Positions 52,513 to 62,962 of a DNA stretch of 64,000 nucleotides are shown piece after piece. The first letter of the stretch is position 1. Every line of letters starts with the position of its first letter. Under the pieces are notes generated by a model that was not told where the DNA came from, made no database searches, and saw nothing but the letters and a program-made list of their open reading frames with translations. A program made the position numbers and the translations under genes. This stretch comes from Noviherbaspirillum massiliense JC206 (GTDB lineage Bacteria; Pseudomonadota; Gammaproteobacteria; Burkholderiales; Burkholderiaceae_D), in NCBI RefSeq assembly GCF_000312045.1, contig NZ_HE978634.1, forward strand, positions 553,940 through 617,939, written 5' to 3'.

Positions 52513-53787
52513 TCAGGCGGGCCGCTTCAGCGCACGCCAACCGATATCGCGGCGGAACTGCGCACCGTCGAACTGGATCTTGTCGACCGCTTCATAAGCC
52601 TGCTTTTGCGCCATCTTGACGCTGTCGCCCAGGCCAACCACGCACAATACGCGTCCGCCCGAGGACACCAGCTTGCCGCCGGCCAGGGTAGTGCCTGCAT
52701 GGAAAGTCATGCAGTCCGGCGTTTCTTCCGGTATGCCGGTGATCAGGTCACCCTTGCGCGGCGCTTCCGGATAGCCGGCAGCAGCCATCACCACGCCGAG
52801 CGCGGTGCGCCGGTCCCATTCCAGTTCGACCGCATCGAGCGTGCCGTTGACGGCATGCTCCAGCACGCTCACCAAGTCGCTTTTCAGGCGCGCCATGATC
52901 GGCTGGGTTTCCGGATCGCCCATGCGGGTGTTGAATTCGAGCGTCTTCGGGTTGCCCTGGGCATCGATCATCAGGCCGGCATACAGGAAGCCGGTAAACG
53001 GAATGCCATCCTTGGCCATACCTTGCACGGTCGGATTGATGATTTCGCGCATGATGCGCGCATGCAGGGAAGGCGTGACGATCGGCGCCGGAGAATAGGC
53101 GCCCATGCCGCCGGTATTCGGGCCCTGGTCATTGTCCAGCAGGCGCTTGTGGTCCTGGCTGGTAGCCAGGGGCAGCACATGCTTGCCGTCGACCATCACG
53201 ATGAAGCTGGCTTCTTCGCCGCTCAGGAATTCCTCGATCACGACGCGCGCGCCCGCATTGCCCAATTTATTCCCGGACAACATCATGTCGACCGCGGCAT
53301 GCGCTTCCTCCAGCGTCATCGCCACCACCACGCCCTTGCCGGCCGCCAGACCATCGGCCTTGACCACGATGGGCGCGCCCTTCTGGTCGATGTACTGGTG
53401 CGCGGCCTGGCTGTCGGAAAAAGTCTGGTAATCGGCGGTGGGAATGCCATGGCGCTTCATGAAGGCCTTGGCAAAATCCTTGGAGCTTTCCAGCTGTGCC
53501 GCTTCCCTGGTCGGGCCGAAGATTTTCAGGCCATGGTCGCGGAATACATTCACGATGCCGGCGGCAAGCGGCGTTTCCGGACCGACCACGGTCAATGCAA
53601 TATGTTCTTTCAGCGCGAACTGCGCCAGCCAGACCGGATCAGTGATTTCGACGTTTTCCAGTCGCGAATCGAGCGCCGTGCCGCCATTTCCCGGCGCAAC
53701 GTACACCATCTGAATGCGCGGGGAATGCGCAAGTTTCCAAGCCAGGGCGTGTTCGCGGCCGCCTGAGCCGACTACCAGAATTTTCAT
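52513..53787 (-). CDS. purD: phosphoribosylamine-glycine ligase
   Basis: 424 residues from the ATG at 53787; an in-frame start 21 bases upstream is less likely. GSGGREHALAWKLAHSP (residues 7-23), GPETPLAAGIVNVF, then the ATP-grasp core: PIVVKADGLAAGKGVVVA, VVIEEFLSGEEASFIVMVDG, HKRLLDNDQGPNTGGMGAYSPAP and EFNTRMGDPETQPIMARLKSDL. PurD makes GAR in de novo purine synthesis. First of the conserved series down to rng. Confidence 0.97.
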   Translation of the reverse strand: MKILVVGSGGREHALAWKLAHSPRIQMVYVAPGNGGTALDSRLENVEITDPVWLAQFALKEHIALTVVGPETPLAAGIVNVFRDHGLKIFGPTREAAQLESSKDFAKAFMKRHGIPTADYQTFSDSQAAHQYIDQKGAPIVVKADGLAAGKGVVVAMTLEEAHAAVDMMLSGNKLGNAGARVVIEEFLSGEEASFIVMVDGKHVLPLATSQDHKRLLDNDQGPNTGGMGAYSPAPIVTPSLHARIMREIINPTVQGMAKDGIPFTGFLYAGLMIDAQGNPKTLEFNTRMGDPETQPIMARLKSDLVSVLEHAVNGTLDAVELEWDRRTALGVVMAAAGYPEAPRKGDLITGIPEETPDCMTFHAGTTLAGGKLVSSGGRVLCVVGLGDSVKMAQKQAYEAVDKIQFDGAQFRRDIGWRALKRPA

Positions 53788-53843
53788 GGAACGAGTAAAA
53801 CCTTGCATTAGGCGCGGCTTGCAGCCGGCGCCAGGTTCAATTC

Positions 53844-53874
53844 AAAAAAAGAGCCTGTCCGATTCAGACAGGCT
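53844..53874 (-). terminator. rho-independent terminator after the YebC-family gene
   Basis: Stem AGCCTGTC / GACAGGCT (53852-53859 with 53867-53874), loop of 7 bases, followed on the minus strand by CTTTTTTT. It separates the YebC-family gene from purD. Confidence 0.88.
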
Positions 53875-53904
53875 TTCGGGCAAAACATGGAGAGTGGGGC
53901 ATCG

Positions 53905-54630
53905 TCATTCTTCGATGACGGCGTTGGTATATACCTCTTGCACATCATCCAGGTTTTCCAGCGCATCCAGCAGCTTCTGCATCTTGGCCGCATCCTCGCC
54001 GGTAAATACGGTTTCCGTCGACGGCTTCATCGTGATTTCAGCCATCTCGGCCTTGAAGCCCGCTTTTTCCAGGGCGTCCTTGACGGCGGCAAAATCCTGC
54101 GGTGCGGTAAGCACTTCGATGCCGCCTTCCTCGTCGGTCACCACATCCTCGGCGCCGGCTTCGAGCGCCGCTTCCATCAGCGAATCTTCATCGGTCCCGG
54201 GGGCAAACAGCAGCTGGCCGCAATGCTTGAACAGGAAGGCAACCGAACCTTCGGTGCCCATGTTGCCGCCGAACTTCGAGAAGGCGTGACGCACTTCAGC
54301 TACCGTGCGCACCCTGTTGTCGGTCATGCAATCGACAATGATGGCGGCACCATTGATGCCATAGCCTTCGTAGCGGATTTCTTCATAGTTGACGCCTTCA
54401 AGACCGCCGGTGCCGCGCTGGATTGCACGCTGCACATTGTCTTTCGGCATGTTGGCGTCGGCCGCCTTGTCGACTGCGAGCCGCAGGCGCGGATTGCTTG
54501 CGATATCGCCGCCGCCCAGGCGGGCCGCGACGGTGATTTCCTTGATGAGACGGGTCCAGACCTTGCCGCGCTTGGCATCAGTCGCGGCCTTCTTGTGCTT
54601 GATGTTGGCCCACTTGCTATGTCCAGCCAT
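53905..54630 (-). CDS. YebC/PmpR (TACO1) family protein
   Basis: 241 residues from the ATG at 54630 ([23 protein letters not shown], the invariant start). Contains [28 protein letters not shown] and [33 protein letters not shown]. The family includes DNA-binding regulators (PmpR, YebC) and factors that relieve ribosome pausing at proline stretches (YebC2/TACO1); which applies here is unsure. Ends at its own terminator. Confidence 0.95.
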   Translation of the reverse strand: MAGHSKWANIKHKKAATDAKRGKVWTRLIKEITVAARLGGGDIASNPRLRLAVDKAADANMPKDNVQRAIQRGTGGLEGVNYEEIRYEGYGINGAAIIVDCMTDNRVRTVAEVRHAFSKFGGNMGTEGSVAFLFKHCGQLLFAPGTDEDSLMEAALEAGAEDVVTDEEGGIEVLTAPQDFAAVKDALEKAGFKAEMAEITMKPSTETVFTGEDAAKMQKLLDALENLDDVQEVYTNAVIEE

Positions 54631-54872
54631 GTTGAATCTTTCTCTGATTGCGCTTTGATTGCGATTAGCCAGGGCGGTCGGCGCGCCTTTGGGAAAAGCG
54701 CGCTTGAAAAATCGCAGTAGGAGCACCCTGCGCCGGGCGGCAATTTTAACATACCGGCCCCCGGCAAAATGGCCGGGGAAAGCCATCTGTTCCATCATTT
54801 TCCGCCGCTTGCCACGCCACTTGGAGAAGCGGTGATGCGATGCGTAAATTCGTTCCGGCGTACAATCGCGGC

Positions 54873-55787
54873 ATGAATTCCATAGCATCTTCTCCCGCCT
54901 CGGAGCGCAAGCTTTTGCTGGGCGGCCTGGCAATCGCGATCAGCGGTGCCGTCCTGTTTTCAGCCAAGGCCATCGTCGCCAAGCTGATTTACCGCTATCA
55001 CGTCGACGCCGTCACGCTGATCGCGTTTCGCATGATGTTTTCCTTGCCGTTTTTTGCGGCAATCGCCTTCTGGAAATCCCGAACCGAGCCGGCCCTGTCG
55101 AAAGCCCAGCTCGGCAAGATCGTGGTGCTGGGCCTGATCGGTTATTACCTGTCGAGCTTTCTCGATTTTCTCGGCCTGCAATACATCACGGCGGGCCTGG
55201 AGCGCCTGATCCTGTTCCTGACGCCATCCTTCGTCCTGCTGATTTCCTTCCTGTTTCTAAAGAAAAAAGTCGGCTTGCTGGAGTGGGCCGCGCTGTGCAC
55301 CGCCTACCTCGGCACGATCCTCGTGTTCCTGCACGATGCCCGGACGGGCGGCTCCAATGTCCTGCTGGGCGGCGCCTTCGTTCTCGGCAGCGCCTTGTCG
55401 TATGCCATGTATCTGCTGATGTCCGGAGAAATGGTCAAGCACGTGGGGTCGCTGCGGCTGGTGGCCTATGCAATGTGCGTCTCCAGCGTGGCATGCATTG
55501 TGCAATTCTTCCTCTTGCGACCCGTGTCCATGCTGGTGCAGCCGATGCCGGTGTACGGCTTGTCATTGATCAACGCGGTATTCTGCACGGTGTTCCCGGT
55601 GTTCCTGACCATGATTGCAGTCGCCCGCATTGGTGCGCCCACTGCATCGCAGGCAGGCATGATCGGCCCGGTGTCGACCCTGTTCCTGGGCGCGCTGCTG
55701 CTGGGCGAGCCGATCACCGGCATTCAGTTAGGTGGAACGGCGCTGGTTCTGGCCGGAATTTATTTGCTTTCGAAAAAGAAGACATAG
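54873..55787 (+). CDS. DMT superfamily (EamA) transporter
   Basis: 304 residues from the ATG at 54873 ([16 protein letters not shown]). Ten hydrophobic helices in two EamA repeats (for example [26 protein letters not shown], and the second repeat from about residue 160). The pattern [32 protein letters not shown] (about 107-138) is typical. It exports or imports an unknown metabolite. TACAAT at 54861-54866 is close to the start and may be a -10 giving a very short leader. The next gene begins 10 bases after the stop. Confidence 0.85.
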   Translation: MNSIASSPASERKLLLGGLAIAISGAVLFSAKAIVAKLIYRYHVDAVTLIAFRMMFSLPFFAAIAFWKSRTEPALSKAQLGKIVVLGLIGYYLSSFLDFLGLQYITAGLERLILFLTPSFVLLISFLFLKKKVGLLEWAALCTAYLGTILVFLHDARTGGSNVLLGGAFVLGSALSYAMYLLMSGEMVKHVGSLRLVAYAMCVSSVACIVQFFLLRPVSMLVQPMPVYGLSLINAVFCTVFPVFLTMIAVARIGAPTASQAGMIGPVSTLFLGALLLGEPITGIQLGGTALVLAGIYLLSKKKT

Positions 55788-55797
55788 GAGAGAAAAG

Positions 55798-56577
55798 ATG
55801 GATCTGGGATTGAAGGGCAAGCAGGCGCTGGTATGCGGCGCTTCGAAGGGGCTGGGACGCGGCTGCGCCGAGGCGTTGGCGGCCGAGGGTGTGAACGTGA
55901 CGCTGGTGGCGCGCACCGCGGACGCGCTCGAAGCCACTGCCGAGGCGATCAGGAAGGCAAGCGGCGTGAACGTGACGACGGTGGCTTGCGACATCACCAC
56001 GCCGGAAGGGCGCGCAAAGGCACTTGCAGCCTGTCCGCAGCCGGATATCCTGGTGACCAATGCCGGCGGCCCGCCGCCTGGCGACTTCCGCAACTGGACC
56101 CGGGATGACTGGATCGCCGCCGTGGATGCGAACATGCTGACGCCGATCGAATTGATCAAGGCCACGGTCGACGGCATGATGGCGCGCGGCTTTGGCCGCA
56201 TCGTCAACATCACCTCGAGCGCGGTGAAGGCGCCGATCGATGTGCTCGGCCTGTCGAACGGTGCCCGCTCCGGGCTGACCGGCTTCGTCGCGGGACTGGC
56301 GCGCAAGACCGTGGCCAATGGCGTCACGATCAACAACCTGCTGCCGGGCCAGTTCGACACTGATCGCCTGAAGAAAACCATGGCGGCTTCGGCCGCCGCG
56401 GCCGGCAAGAGCACCGAAGACATGTTTGCCGCCCGTCAGCAGCAGATTCCAGCGCGGCGCTTCGGCAATCCCGCCGAATTCGGCGCGGTTTGCGCATTCC
56501 TGTGCAGTGTGCATGCCGGCTACATGACCGGGCAGAATGTCCTGCTCGACGGCGGGAATTATCCAGGGACGTTCTGA
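55798..56577 (+). CDS. SDR family protein, BKR-like with substituted catalytic residues
   Basis: 259 residues. The NAD(P) motif is CGASKGLGRGCAEALAAEG (residues 13-31), and TNAGGPPPGDF and NITSS follow. The usual YxxxK is replaced: in LSNGARSGLTGF, Ser153 and Arg157 stand at the Tyr and Lys positions. This matches a known BKR-like SDR subgroup without a complete catalytic tetrad, so it may be a non-classical reductase or non-enzymatic. GGAGAG before the ATG is a good ribosome site. It lies 10 bases after the EamA gene; mgsA follows 18 bases later. Confidence 0.88.
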   Translation: MDLGLKGKQALVCGASKGLGRGCAEALAAEGVNVTLVARTADALEATAEAIRKASGVNVTTVACDITTPEGRAKALAACPQPDILVTNAGGPPPGDFRNWTRDDWIAAVDANMLTPIELIKATVDGMMARGFGRIVNITSSAVKAPIDVLGLSNGARSGLTGFVAGLARKTVANGVTINNLLPGQFDTDRLKKTMAASAAAAGKSTEDMFAARQQQIPARRFGNPAEFGAVCAFLCSVHAGYMTGQNVLLDGGNYPGTF

Positions 56578-56595
56578 CAAAGCAGCGGAGTCATC

Positions 56596-56988
56596 GTGAA
56601 AAAGCGTATCGCGCTGATCGCGCATGATCACAAGAAGGATGACATGGTCGACCTGGCGTCCGAGTATGCGGACCTGCTGCGACAATGCCTGCTGGTCGCT
56701 ACCGGCACCACCGGCAAGCGTCTTTCCGAGGAAGTCGGGCTGACGGTGGAGCGCAAGCTGTCCGGACCTTCCGGCGGCGACCTGCAGATCGGCGCCGAAC
56801 TGGCCGAAGGCAGGATCGACTGCGTGATCTTCTTGCGCGATCCGATGACGCCGCAGCCGCACGAGCCCGACATCAATGCGCTGGTGCGCGCCTGCGACGT
56901 GCACAATATTCCGTGCGCGACCAATGTTTCGACTGCGCGCCTGCTGCTGTCGCAACTGGTGCCGCACCATCATCACCATCATTCATGA
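56596..56988 (+). CDS. mgsA: methylglyoxal synthase
   Basis: 130 residues with a GTG start. Converts dihydroxyacetone phosphate to methylglyoxal, a bypass of lower glycolysis that releases phosphate. Motifs: [16 protein letters not shown] (residues 5-20), [15 protein letters not shown] (35-49), [14 protein letters not shown] and [32 protein letters not shown], with the catalytic Asp and His. The C-terminus ends in six histidines and a Ser (residues 124-130), not part of the usual MgsA fold. Confidence 0.96.
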   Translation: MKKRIALIAHDHKKDDMVDLASEYADLLRQCLLVATGTTGKRLSEEVGLTVERKLSGPSGGDLQIGAELAEGRIDCVIFLRDPMTPQPHEPDINALVRACDVHNIPCATNVSTARLLLSQLVPHHHHHHS

Positions 56989-57003
56989 CAAAGGGGAAGA
57001 CAC

Positions 57004-57978
57004 ATGGTTAAAGCGATCAGGATGTTCCGTACCGGCGGTCCGGAAGTCATGGAGTACGTCGACGTGGATGTGGGCGATCCGGGGCCGGGCGAGGCGCGGG
57101 TGCGCCATGCCGCCTGCGGCCTGAACTACATCGATGTGTATTTCCGCACCGGTACCTATCCTCAACCATTGCCCGCGGGTCTGGGCATGGAAGGCGCCGG
57201 CGTCGTGGAAGCGGTGGGCGAGGGCGTCACCCATGTGAAACCGGGCGACCGCGTCGCCTATGCTGCCCGTCCGCCGGGCGCCTACGCCGAGGCGCGGGTG
57301 ATGCCGGCTGCCGGCCTGGTGAAGCTGCCCGATGCGATTTCCTTTGAAACGGCCGCGGCGATGATGCTGCAGGGCTTGACCGTGCAATACCTTTTCCGCC
57401 GCACCTTCCCGCTGCGCGGCGGCGAAACCATCCTGTTCCATGCGGCCGCCGGCGGCGTCGGTCTGATCGCCTGCCAATGGGCGCGGGCGCTCGGCGTGAC
57501 GATGATCGGCACCGTCGGCTCCGACGAAAAGGCTGCGCTCGCAAAAGCGCATGGCTGCACCCATACCATCAATTACAACAAGGAAAATTTCGTCGAGCGC
57601 GTCAAGGAGCTCACGAACGGCAAGGGTGTGCCGGTCGTGTACGACTCGATCGGCAAGGATACCTTCCTCGGATCGCTCGACTGCCTCGAGCCGCTCGGGA
57701 TGATGGTCAGCTTCGGCAGCGCATCCGGCCCGGTACCGCCGTTCAGCCTCAATGAATTGGCTTCGCGCGGCTCGCTGTTCATTACCCGACCCAGCATATT
57801 CAACTATACGGCCAGGCGTGACGACCTCGACAACATGGCGGCCGAGCTGTTCGGCATGGTCGCCGGCAAGAAGATCAACATCGAGGTCAACCAGCGCTAT
57901 GCACTGAAGGATGTCGCCCAGGCCCATAGCGACCTGGAAGCGCGCAAGACCACCGGTTCCACCATCCTCATCCCGTGA
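57004..57978 (+). CDS. quinone oxidoreductase (zinc-independent, MDR family)
   Basis: 324 residues of the QOR/zeta-crystallin type. GLNYIDVYFRTGTYPQPLPAGLGMEGAGVVEAVGEGV (residues 39-75), GDRVAYAARPPGAYAEARVM, MLQGLTVQYLFRRTF and the NADPH-binding HAAAGGVGLIACQWARALG (about 146-164). No zinc-binding Cys pattern is present, as expected. It reduces quinones or enones with NADPH; here it could also deal with reactive carbonyls from the upstream MgsA, which is inference. It starts 15 bases after the mgsA stop. Confidence 0.92.
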   Translation: MVKAIRMFRTGGPEVMEYVDVDVGDPGPGEARVRHAACGLNYIDVYFRTGTYPQPLPAGLGMEGAGVVEAVGEGVTHVKPGDRVAYAARPPGAYAEARVMPAAGLVKLPDAISFETAAAMMLQGLTVQYLFRRTFPLRGGETILFHAAAGGVGLIACQWARALGVTMIGTVGSDEKAALAKAHGCTHTINYNKENFVERVKELTNGKGVPVVYDSIGKDTFLGSLDCLEPLGMMVSFGSASGPVPPFSLNELASRGSLFITRPSIFNYTARRDDLDNMAAELFGMVAGKKINIEVNQRYALKDVAQAHSDLEARKTTGSTILIP

Positions 57979-57980
57979 TC

Positions 57981-58136
57981 ATGGCGGAGCATGACGACAA
58001 TCCGATGCACCATCCCGACGAGCAGCCGGGCGGTGCCGAAGGCACCCCGAAATTCGGCCGGCTGCTGGTTGTGCTGCTGCTGGTGGTGTTGCTGATCGTC
58101 GGCCTTACCTACCTCTCCGAGGCGATGTACTCCTGA
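57981..58136 (+). CDS. 51-residue single-pass membrane protein
   Basis: A short gene starting 2 bases after the oxidoreductase stop (ATG at 57981; TGA at 58134-58136). The first 27 residues are hydrophilic and His/Asp/Pro-rich (MAEHDDNPMHHPDEQPGG), then a single very hydrophobic helix (GRLLVVLLLVVLLIVGLTYL), ending in SEAMYS. The expected topology is N-in, with a cytoplasmic acidic/His-rich tail that could bind metal. I know no family. Tight spacing suggests co-translation with the oxidoreductase. Confidence 0.55.
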   Translation: MAEHDDNPMHHPDEQPGGAEGTPKFGRLLVVLLLVVLLIVGLTYLSEAMYS

Positions 58137-58379
58137 AGTATTGCGAGGCTGCAGGAACGGATGGCCCGAGCGCCTGCAGATTCGGGCACTGAACGCAAGC
58201 GGTGCCATCAGCTCGAGCGCAGCATGACCATCGCACAAACGGCGAGCGGGTACCGCTTGAGCAAGCGGTTGCCGGAACAGCAGGAAAAGACGGATGACCG
58301 GTTCGTCAGTTGCCGGATCAACGGGAGCAGGTGCTCGCTGCAGCGCCGGAGCAATTGCGACGCCCCAGCGCTAGCGATT

Positions 58380-59060
58380 TCATTCTTTCATTTTCAGTTC
58401 CACCACCCGCGGCACGCCGCTCTCGCCGGGGAAGTCCGCGAAGGCGCTGCGCACCATGTAGGGCATGACGGCGGCCAGCGATCCATTCGTGCCTTCACTG
58501 ACCACTGTGGTCTCATACACTTTCCTTCCATCGCCAGTCCGTGCCAGCGAGAATTTCAGGCGGCGGGTGTAGAGCACATAGCTGCTTTCGCGCCGCTCCA
58601 CGATCGGCGGCCCGTACCAGAAAGGATCGTAAAAGGGGCTGTAGAAAGGACTGTAGAAGGGACGGTAGAACGGACCGTAATAGCCGGGCCATGCAGGCAT
58701 GCCATACCAGTAGGGATCGACGACCACGGGCTCCGATATGCGCACGTCGCGCGCGCGAATGTCAAAGTTCATCGCCGCCTTCAGGGCAGCTGCGCCGGCA
58801 TATTCCGCTTCTTCGAATCCGAGGCGATTCAGTTCGGTGCGCACCAGGTTTTCGTAGCTCTTGTATTCCAGGCTGTTCTGCTGCTCCTTGCTGCGCTCGA
58901 AAGTATAGGTCTTGTCCTGCAGGTTGAACGGCGTGTCGTGAAAGGGCGTGACCGTGCTGCTGATGGTGGTCGCGCAGCCGCCCAGTGCCAGACTCAGGGC
59001 GACGAGCGGCAAGGCAAGCAATGAGCGTGTTTTCCGAACTGCCTCCTCCAGCTTCTGCAT
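58380..59060 (-). CDS. DUF4136 domain lipoprotein
   Basis: 226 residues from the ATG at 59060 (MQKLEEAVRKTRSLLALPLVALSLALGGC, lipobox LGGC). The body is DUF4136 (PF13590): FNLQDKTYTFERSKEQQNSLEYKSYENLVRTELNRLGFEEAEYAGAAALKAAMNF, then a low-complexity part with repeated PFY units (YGPFYRPFYSPFYSPFYDP, about residues 130-150) and a beta-rich C-terminus. Many DUF4136 proteins are outer-membrane lipoproteins linked to envelope stress; function is unknown. Minus strand, about 160 bases from pepN on the other strand. Confidence 0.82.
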   Translation of the reverse strand: MQKLEEAVRKTRSLLALPLVALSLALGGCATTISSTVTPFHDTPFNLQDKTYTFERSKEQQNSLEYKSYENLVRTELNRLGFEEAEYAGAAALKAAMNFDIRARDVRISEPVVVDPYWYGMPAWPGYYGPFYRPFYSPFYSPFYDPFWYGPPIVERRESSYVLYTRRLKFSLARTGDGRKVYETTVVSEGTNGSLAAVMPYMVRSAFADFPGESGVPRVVELKMKE

Positions 59061-59221
59061 GAGCTTGCCAGGCTTGCCGTGTTGCACCCGAGTATGGGGA
59101 TGCGGCGCGCCCGAGGCAGTGACTACGAACAGCGCAAAGGGTGTTTTCATGGAGATGGGCCGGATCGGCGTTCGGTTGGTAAAATGCCTGCTTGCTTCTT
59201 ATCCTCTCACAAGTACATCCT

Positions 59222-61891
59222 ATGCGTACTGATACTCCCCAGACGATCTACCGGAAAGATTACACGCCGCCCAGTTTTTGGGTCAATACCGTGGAGATGG
59301 GCTTCGACCTCGATCCGCAGGCAACGCATGTGGCGACGCGCATGACGCTGACCCGCAATTCTGCAAGCCGCAGCAAGAGCCTGGTCCTGTACGGGGAAAA
59401 CCTGGAACTGGTGCAGTTGCGCGCCAACGGCAAGCCGCTCACCAAGCGTGCCTATACTCTTGCCCATGGCACACTTGAAATTCCCAACCTGCCGGACCAG
59501 GTCACGCTCGAAATCGAAACCATCACCCATCCCGAACTGAATACCACCCTGATGGGCTTGTATGTTTCCAACGGAAACTTCTTTACCCAGTGCGAGGCGG
59601 AAGGTTTCCGCAAGATCACCTTCTTCCCGGATCGCCCCGATGTGATGGCGAAGTACACCGTCATGCTGCGTGCCGACAAGGAAACATATCCGGTGCTGCT
59701 GTCCAACGGCAACCTCGTAGAGCAGGGCGAGCTCGGCGACGGCCGACACTATGCCGTCTGGGAAGATCCGTTCAAGAAGCCGTCCTATCTGTTTGCGCTG
59801 GTCGCGGGCAAGCTGGTCTGCCAGGAAGAAACGTTTGCTCTGAGATCCGGGCGTGAAGTGCTGCTGCAGGTCTGGGTCGAGGAAGGCAATCTCGACAAGA
59901 CCCAGCATGCGATGGAATCGCTGAAGAACAGCATCCGCTGGGACGAGGAGCGCTTCGGGCTGGAGCTCGACCTCGACCGCTTCATGATCGTGGCCGTCGG
60001 CGACTTCAACATGGGCGCGATGGAAAACAAGGGCCTGAACATTTTCAACACGAAATACGTGCTGGCCAATCCGCGCATCGCCACCGATACCGACTACGCC
60101 AACATCGAAGCGGTGGTCGGCCATGAGTATTTCCATAACTGGACCGGCAACCGCGTCACCTGCCGCGACTGGTTCCAGCTGTCGCTGAAGGAAGGCCTGA
60201 CGGTGTTCCGCGACCAGGAATTTTCCGCCGACATGATCGGCACCGACAGCGGGCGCGCGGTCAAGCGCATCGAGGATGTACGCGTGCTGCGCCAGGCCCA
60301 GTTCCCGGAAGATGCCGGCCCGATGGCGCATCCGGTGCGACCCGACTCGTATGTCGAGATCAACAATTTCTACACCGTCACCGTCTATGAAAAAGGCGCG
60401 GAAGTGGTGCGCATGTACCAGACCCTGCTCGGACGCGAGGGCTTCCGCAAGGGCATGGACCTGTATTTCCAGAGGCATGACGGCTGCGCGGTCGAATGCG
60501 ACGACTTCCGCGCGGCGATGGCCGATGCGAACGGCCGCGACCTGAGCCAGTTCGAGCGCTGGTACAGCCAGGCCGGCACGCCGCGCGTGAAAGTCGAAAC
60601 CCGCTATGACAGCGATACGCAAACCTACGACATCACGCTGACGCAATCCTGTGCGCCCACGCCGGGCCAGCCGAAGAAGCTGCCTTTCCATATTCCGGTT
60701 GCCGTCGGCCTGCTCGACAGCCGCGGACGTGACATGCCTTTGCACTTGAAAGGCGATGCAGAAGGCGGCTCCGCTCCTACCACCATGGTGCTGGAACTGA
60801 CCGCGGAAAAGCAGACCTTCCGTTTCACCGGTGTCACCGAGCAGCCGGTGCCTTCCATCCTGCGCAATTTCTCCGCGCCGGTAGTGCTGGAAGCCGATTA
60901 CAGCGACGAGGACCTTGCTTTCCTGATGGCGCACGACAGCGATGCCTTCAATCGCTGGGAAGCCGGCCAGCGCCTGGCAACGCGCCGCCTGCTCACGCTG
61001 GTGGAAGCCGTGCAGAACGGCGCATCCCTGGAGGAGGCCGATGCCGGCGACGGGATGCTGGCCAATGCCTTCCGCGCCACGCTCAATGATGAATCGCTCG
61101 ACCCGGCCTTCCGCGAACTGGCACTGACACTGCCTTCCGAAGCCGTGCTTGCCGAACAGATGGACGTGGTCGATCCGCAGGCAATCCACGCGGCAAGACA
61201 GTACATGCGCCGCAAGCTGGCCAGCGCCCTGCGCCTTGACTGGCAGGTGGCTTACCAGTCGAACCGCACGCCCGGCACCTACAGCCCGGACGCTGTTTCG
61301 GCCGGCAAGCGTGCCCTGAAGAACCTGGCGCTGTCCTATCTTGCGGAACTCGACACGGACGAAGTGCATGTGCTGATGCAGGCGCAGAACGACGGTGCCA
61401 ACAACATGACCGACCGCGTCGCCGCGCTGTCGGCACTGATCCATACCCAAGCACCGGGCAAGGCCAATGCCCTTGAAAAGTTCTATGCGGATTTCGAGAA
61501 CGAGGCGCTTGTCGTCGACAAATGGTTCTCGCTGCAGGCCACGGCCCGTACTACCGATGTCGCCGCGGTGCGCGCATTGATGCGGCATCCGGCGTTCACC
61601 CTGAAAAATCCGAATCGCGCGCGCAGTCTGATCTTCAGCTTCTGCAACGGCAATCCGGCGCAGTTCCATGCCGAAGACGGCAGCGGTTACGCCTTCTGGG
61701 CCGAGCAGGTGATCGCACTGAATGCGATCAACCCGCAGGTCGCGGCGCGGCTCGCGCGCACGCTCGACCGCTGGCGCAAGTACACGCCCGCCCTGCAGGC
61801 AAAGATGCGCGCGGCCCTGCAGCAGGTTGCCGGCGCCAAGACGCTGTCGAAGGACGTGCTCGAAGTCGTCACCAAATCCCTTGCCAATTAA
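59222..61891 (+). CDS. pepN: aminopeptidase N (M1 family)
   Basis: 889 residues from the ATG at 59222 ([21 protein letters not shown]). The M1 signatures are complete: substrate-binding GAMENKGLN (about residue 263) and zinc site [11 protein letters not shown] (His301, Glu302, His305), with the third zinc ligand Glu324 in [12 protein letters not shown]. It trims N-terminal residues from peptides in the cytoplasm. fbp follows 19 bases later, in the same direction. Confidence 0.97.
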   Translation: MRTDTPQTIYRKDYTPPSFWVNTVEMGFDLDPQATHVATRMTLTRNSASRSKSLVLYGENLELVQLRANGKPLTKRAYTLAHGTLEIPNLPDQVTLEIETITHPELNTTLMGLYVSNGNFFTQCEAEGFRKITFFPDRPDVMAKYTVMLRADKETYPVLLSNGNLVEQGELGDGRHYAVWEDPFKKPSYLFALVAGKLVCQEETFALRSGREVLLQVWVEEGNLDKTQHAMESLKNSIRWDEERFGLELDLDRFMIVAVGDFNMGAMENKGLNIFNTKYVLANPRIATDTDYANIEAVVGHEYFHNWTGNRVTCRDWFQLSLKEGLTVFRDQEFSADMIGTDSGRAVKRIEDVRVLRQAQFPEDAGPMAHPVRPDSYVEINNFYTVTVYEKGAEVVRMYQTLLGREGFRKGMDLYFQRHDGCAVECDDFRAAMADANGRDLSQFERWYSQAGTPRVKVETRYDSDTQTYDITLTQSCAPTPGQPKKLPFHIPVAVGLLDSRGRDMPLHLKGDAEGGSAPTTMVLELTAEKQTFRFTGVTEQPVPSILRNFSAPVVLEADYSDEDLAFLMAHDSDAFNRWEAGQRLATRRLLTLVEAVQNGASLEEADAGDGMLANAFRATLNDESLDPAFRELALTLPSEAVLAEQMDVVDPQAIHAARQYMRRKLASALRLDWQVAYQSNRTPGTYSPDAVSAGKRALKNLALSYLAELDTDEVHVLMQAQNDGANNMTDRVAALSALIHTQAPGKANALEKFYADFENEALVVDKWFSLQATARTTDVAAVRALMRHPAFTLKNPNRARSLIFSFCNGNPAQFHAEDGSGYAFWAEQVIALNAINPQVAARLARTLDRWRKYTPALQAKMRAALQQVAGAKTLSKDVLEVVTKSLAN

Positions 61892-61910
61892 TCCTCCCTC
61901 GGAAATCAAC

Positions 61911-62912
61911 ATGAAACGTGTCAGTCTTACCCAATACCTGGTTGAAGAACAGCGGCTCCACAACACTATTCCGGCCGAACTGCGCCTATTGATCGAAGTG
62001 GTTGCGCGCGCCTGCAAGACCATCAGCCACGCCGTCAGCAAGGGCGCGCTTGGCGAAGTGCTCGGCAGCGCCGGCAGCGAGAACGTGCAGGGCGAAGTAC
62101 AGAAGAAGCTGGATGTGCTTTCGAATGAAATGCTGCTCGAAGCCAATGAGTGGGGCGGCCACCTCGCTGCGATGGCGTCGGAGGAAATGGAAACCATCCA
62201 CCCGATTCCGAACCGTTATCCGAAGGGCGAATACCTGCTGCTGTTCGATCCGCTCGACGGCTCTTCCAATATCGACGTGAACGTTTCGATCGGTACCATC
62301 TTCTCGGTACTGAAAGCGCCGGAAGGCATGAAGGAACCGAACGAAGAGGCGTTCCTGCAACCCGGCAGCAAGCAGGTCGCTGCAGGTTATGCAGTGTACG
62401 GCCCGCAGACCGTGCTGGTGCTCACCACCGGCAATGGCGTGAACTGCTTCACCCTCGATCGGGAAATGGGTTCGTGGGTCTTGACACAGCGCGACATGAA
62501 GGTCCCGGAGGAAACCAAGGAATTCGCGATCAATGCCTCGAACGCGCGCCACTGGTACCCGCCGGTCAAGCGCTACATCGACGAACTGCTTGCTGGGAAG
62601 ACCGGCCCGCGCGGCAGGGATTTCAATATGCGCTGGATCGCCTCCATGGTGGCCGATGTGCACCGTATCCTCAATCGCGGCGGCATCTTCATGTATCCGG
62701 CCGACGCGCGCGAACCGGACAAGCCGGGCAAGCTGCGCTTGATGTACGAAGCCAATCCGATGGCGTTCCTCATCGAACAGGCCGGCGGCGCCGCTACCAA
62801 TGGCAAGCAGCGCATCATGGACATTCAGCCGCAGAAGCTGCATGAGCGGGTGGCAGTATTCCTGGGCTCGAAGAATGAAGTGGAACGGGCGACGAGCTAT
62901 CACATGGAGTGA
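61911..62912 (+). CDS. fbp: class 1 fructose-1,6-bisphosphatase
   Basis: 333 residues. Removes the 1-phosphate in gluconeogenesis. The active-site signature [25 protein letters not shown] (about residues 110-134, with the metal-binding Asp pair) and the C-terminal [45 protein letters not shown] are typical. Complete, followed 20 bases later by a strong terminator. Confidence 0.97.
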   Translation: MKRVSLTQYLVEEQRLHNTIPAELRLLIEVVARACKTISHAVSKGALGEVLGSAGSENVQGEVQKKLDVLSNEMLLEANEWGGHLAAMASEEMETIHPIPNRYPKGEYLLLFDPLDGSSNIDVNVSIGTIFSVLKAPEGMKEPNEEAFLQPGSKQVAAGYAVYGPQTVLVLTTGNGVNCFTLDREMGSWVLTQRDMKVPEETKEFAINASNARHWYPPVKRYIDELLAGKTGPRGRDFNMRWIASMVADVHRILNRGGIFMYPADAREPDKPGKLRLMYEANPMAFLIEQAGGAATNGKQRIMDIQPQKLHERVAVFLGSKNEVERATSYHME

Positions 62913-62932
62913 TGGCCGGTTCATTCACAAAC

Positions 62933-62962
62933 AAAGGGCCAGCCTTTCGCCGGCCCTTTTTT
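62933..62962 (+). terminator. rho-independent terminator after fbp
   Basis: Stem AAAGGGCC / GGCCCTTT (62933-62940 with 62952-62959), 11-base loop, followed by TTT; total T run of six. Ends the pepN-fbp transcript. Confidence 0.88.

Noticed and set aside
54855-54873. Leaderless promoter for the EamA transporter
   Set aside because: TACAAT lies only 7 bases before the ATG and no matching -35 is present, so I did not list it as a separate site.
59207-62197. A 996-codon open frame antisense to pepN and fbp
   Set aside because: It runs exactly opposite to two well-recognised genes; high third-position GC removes stops from that antisense frame. No domain is visible in its translation.
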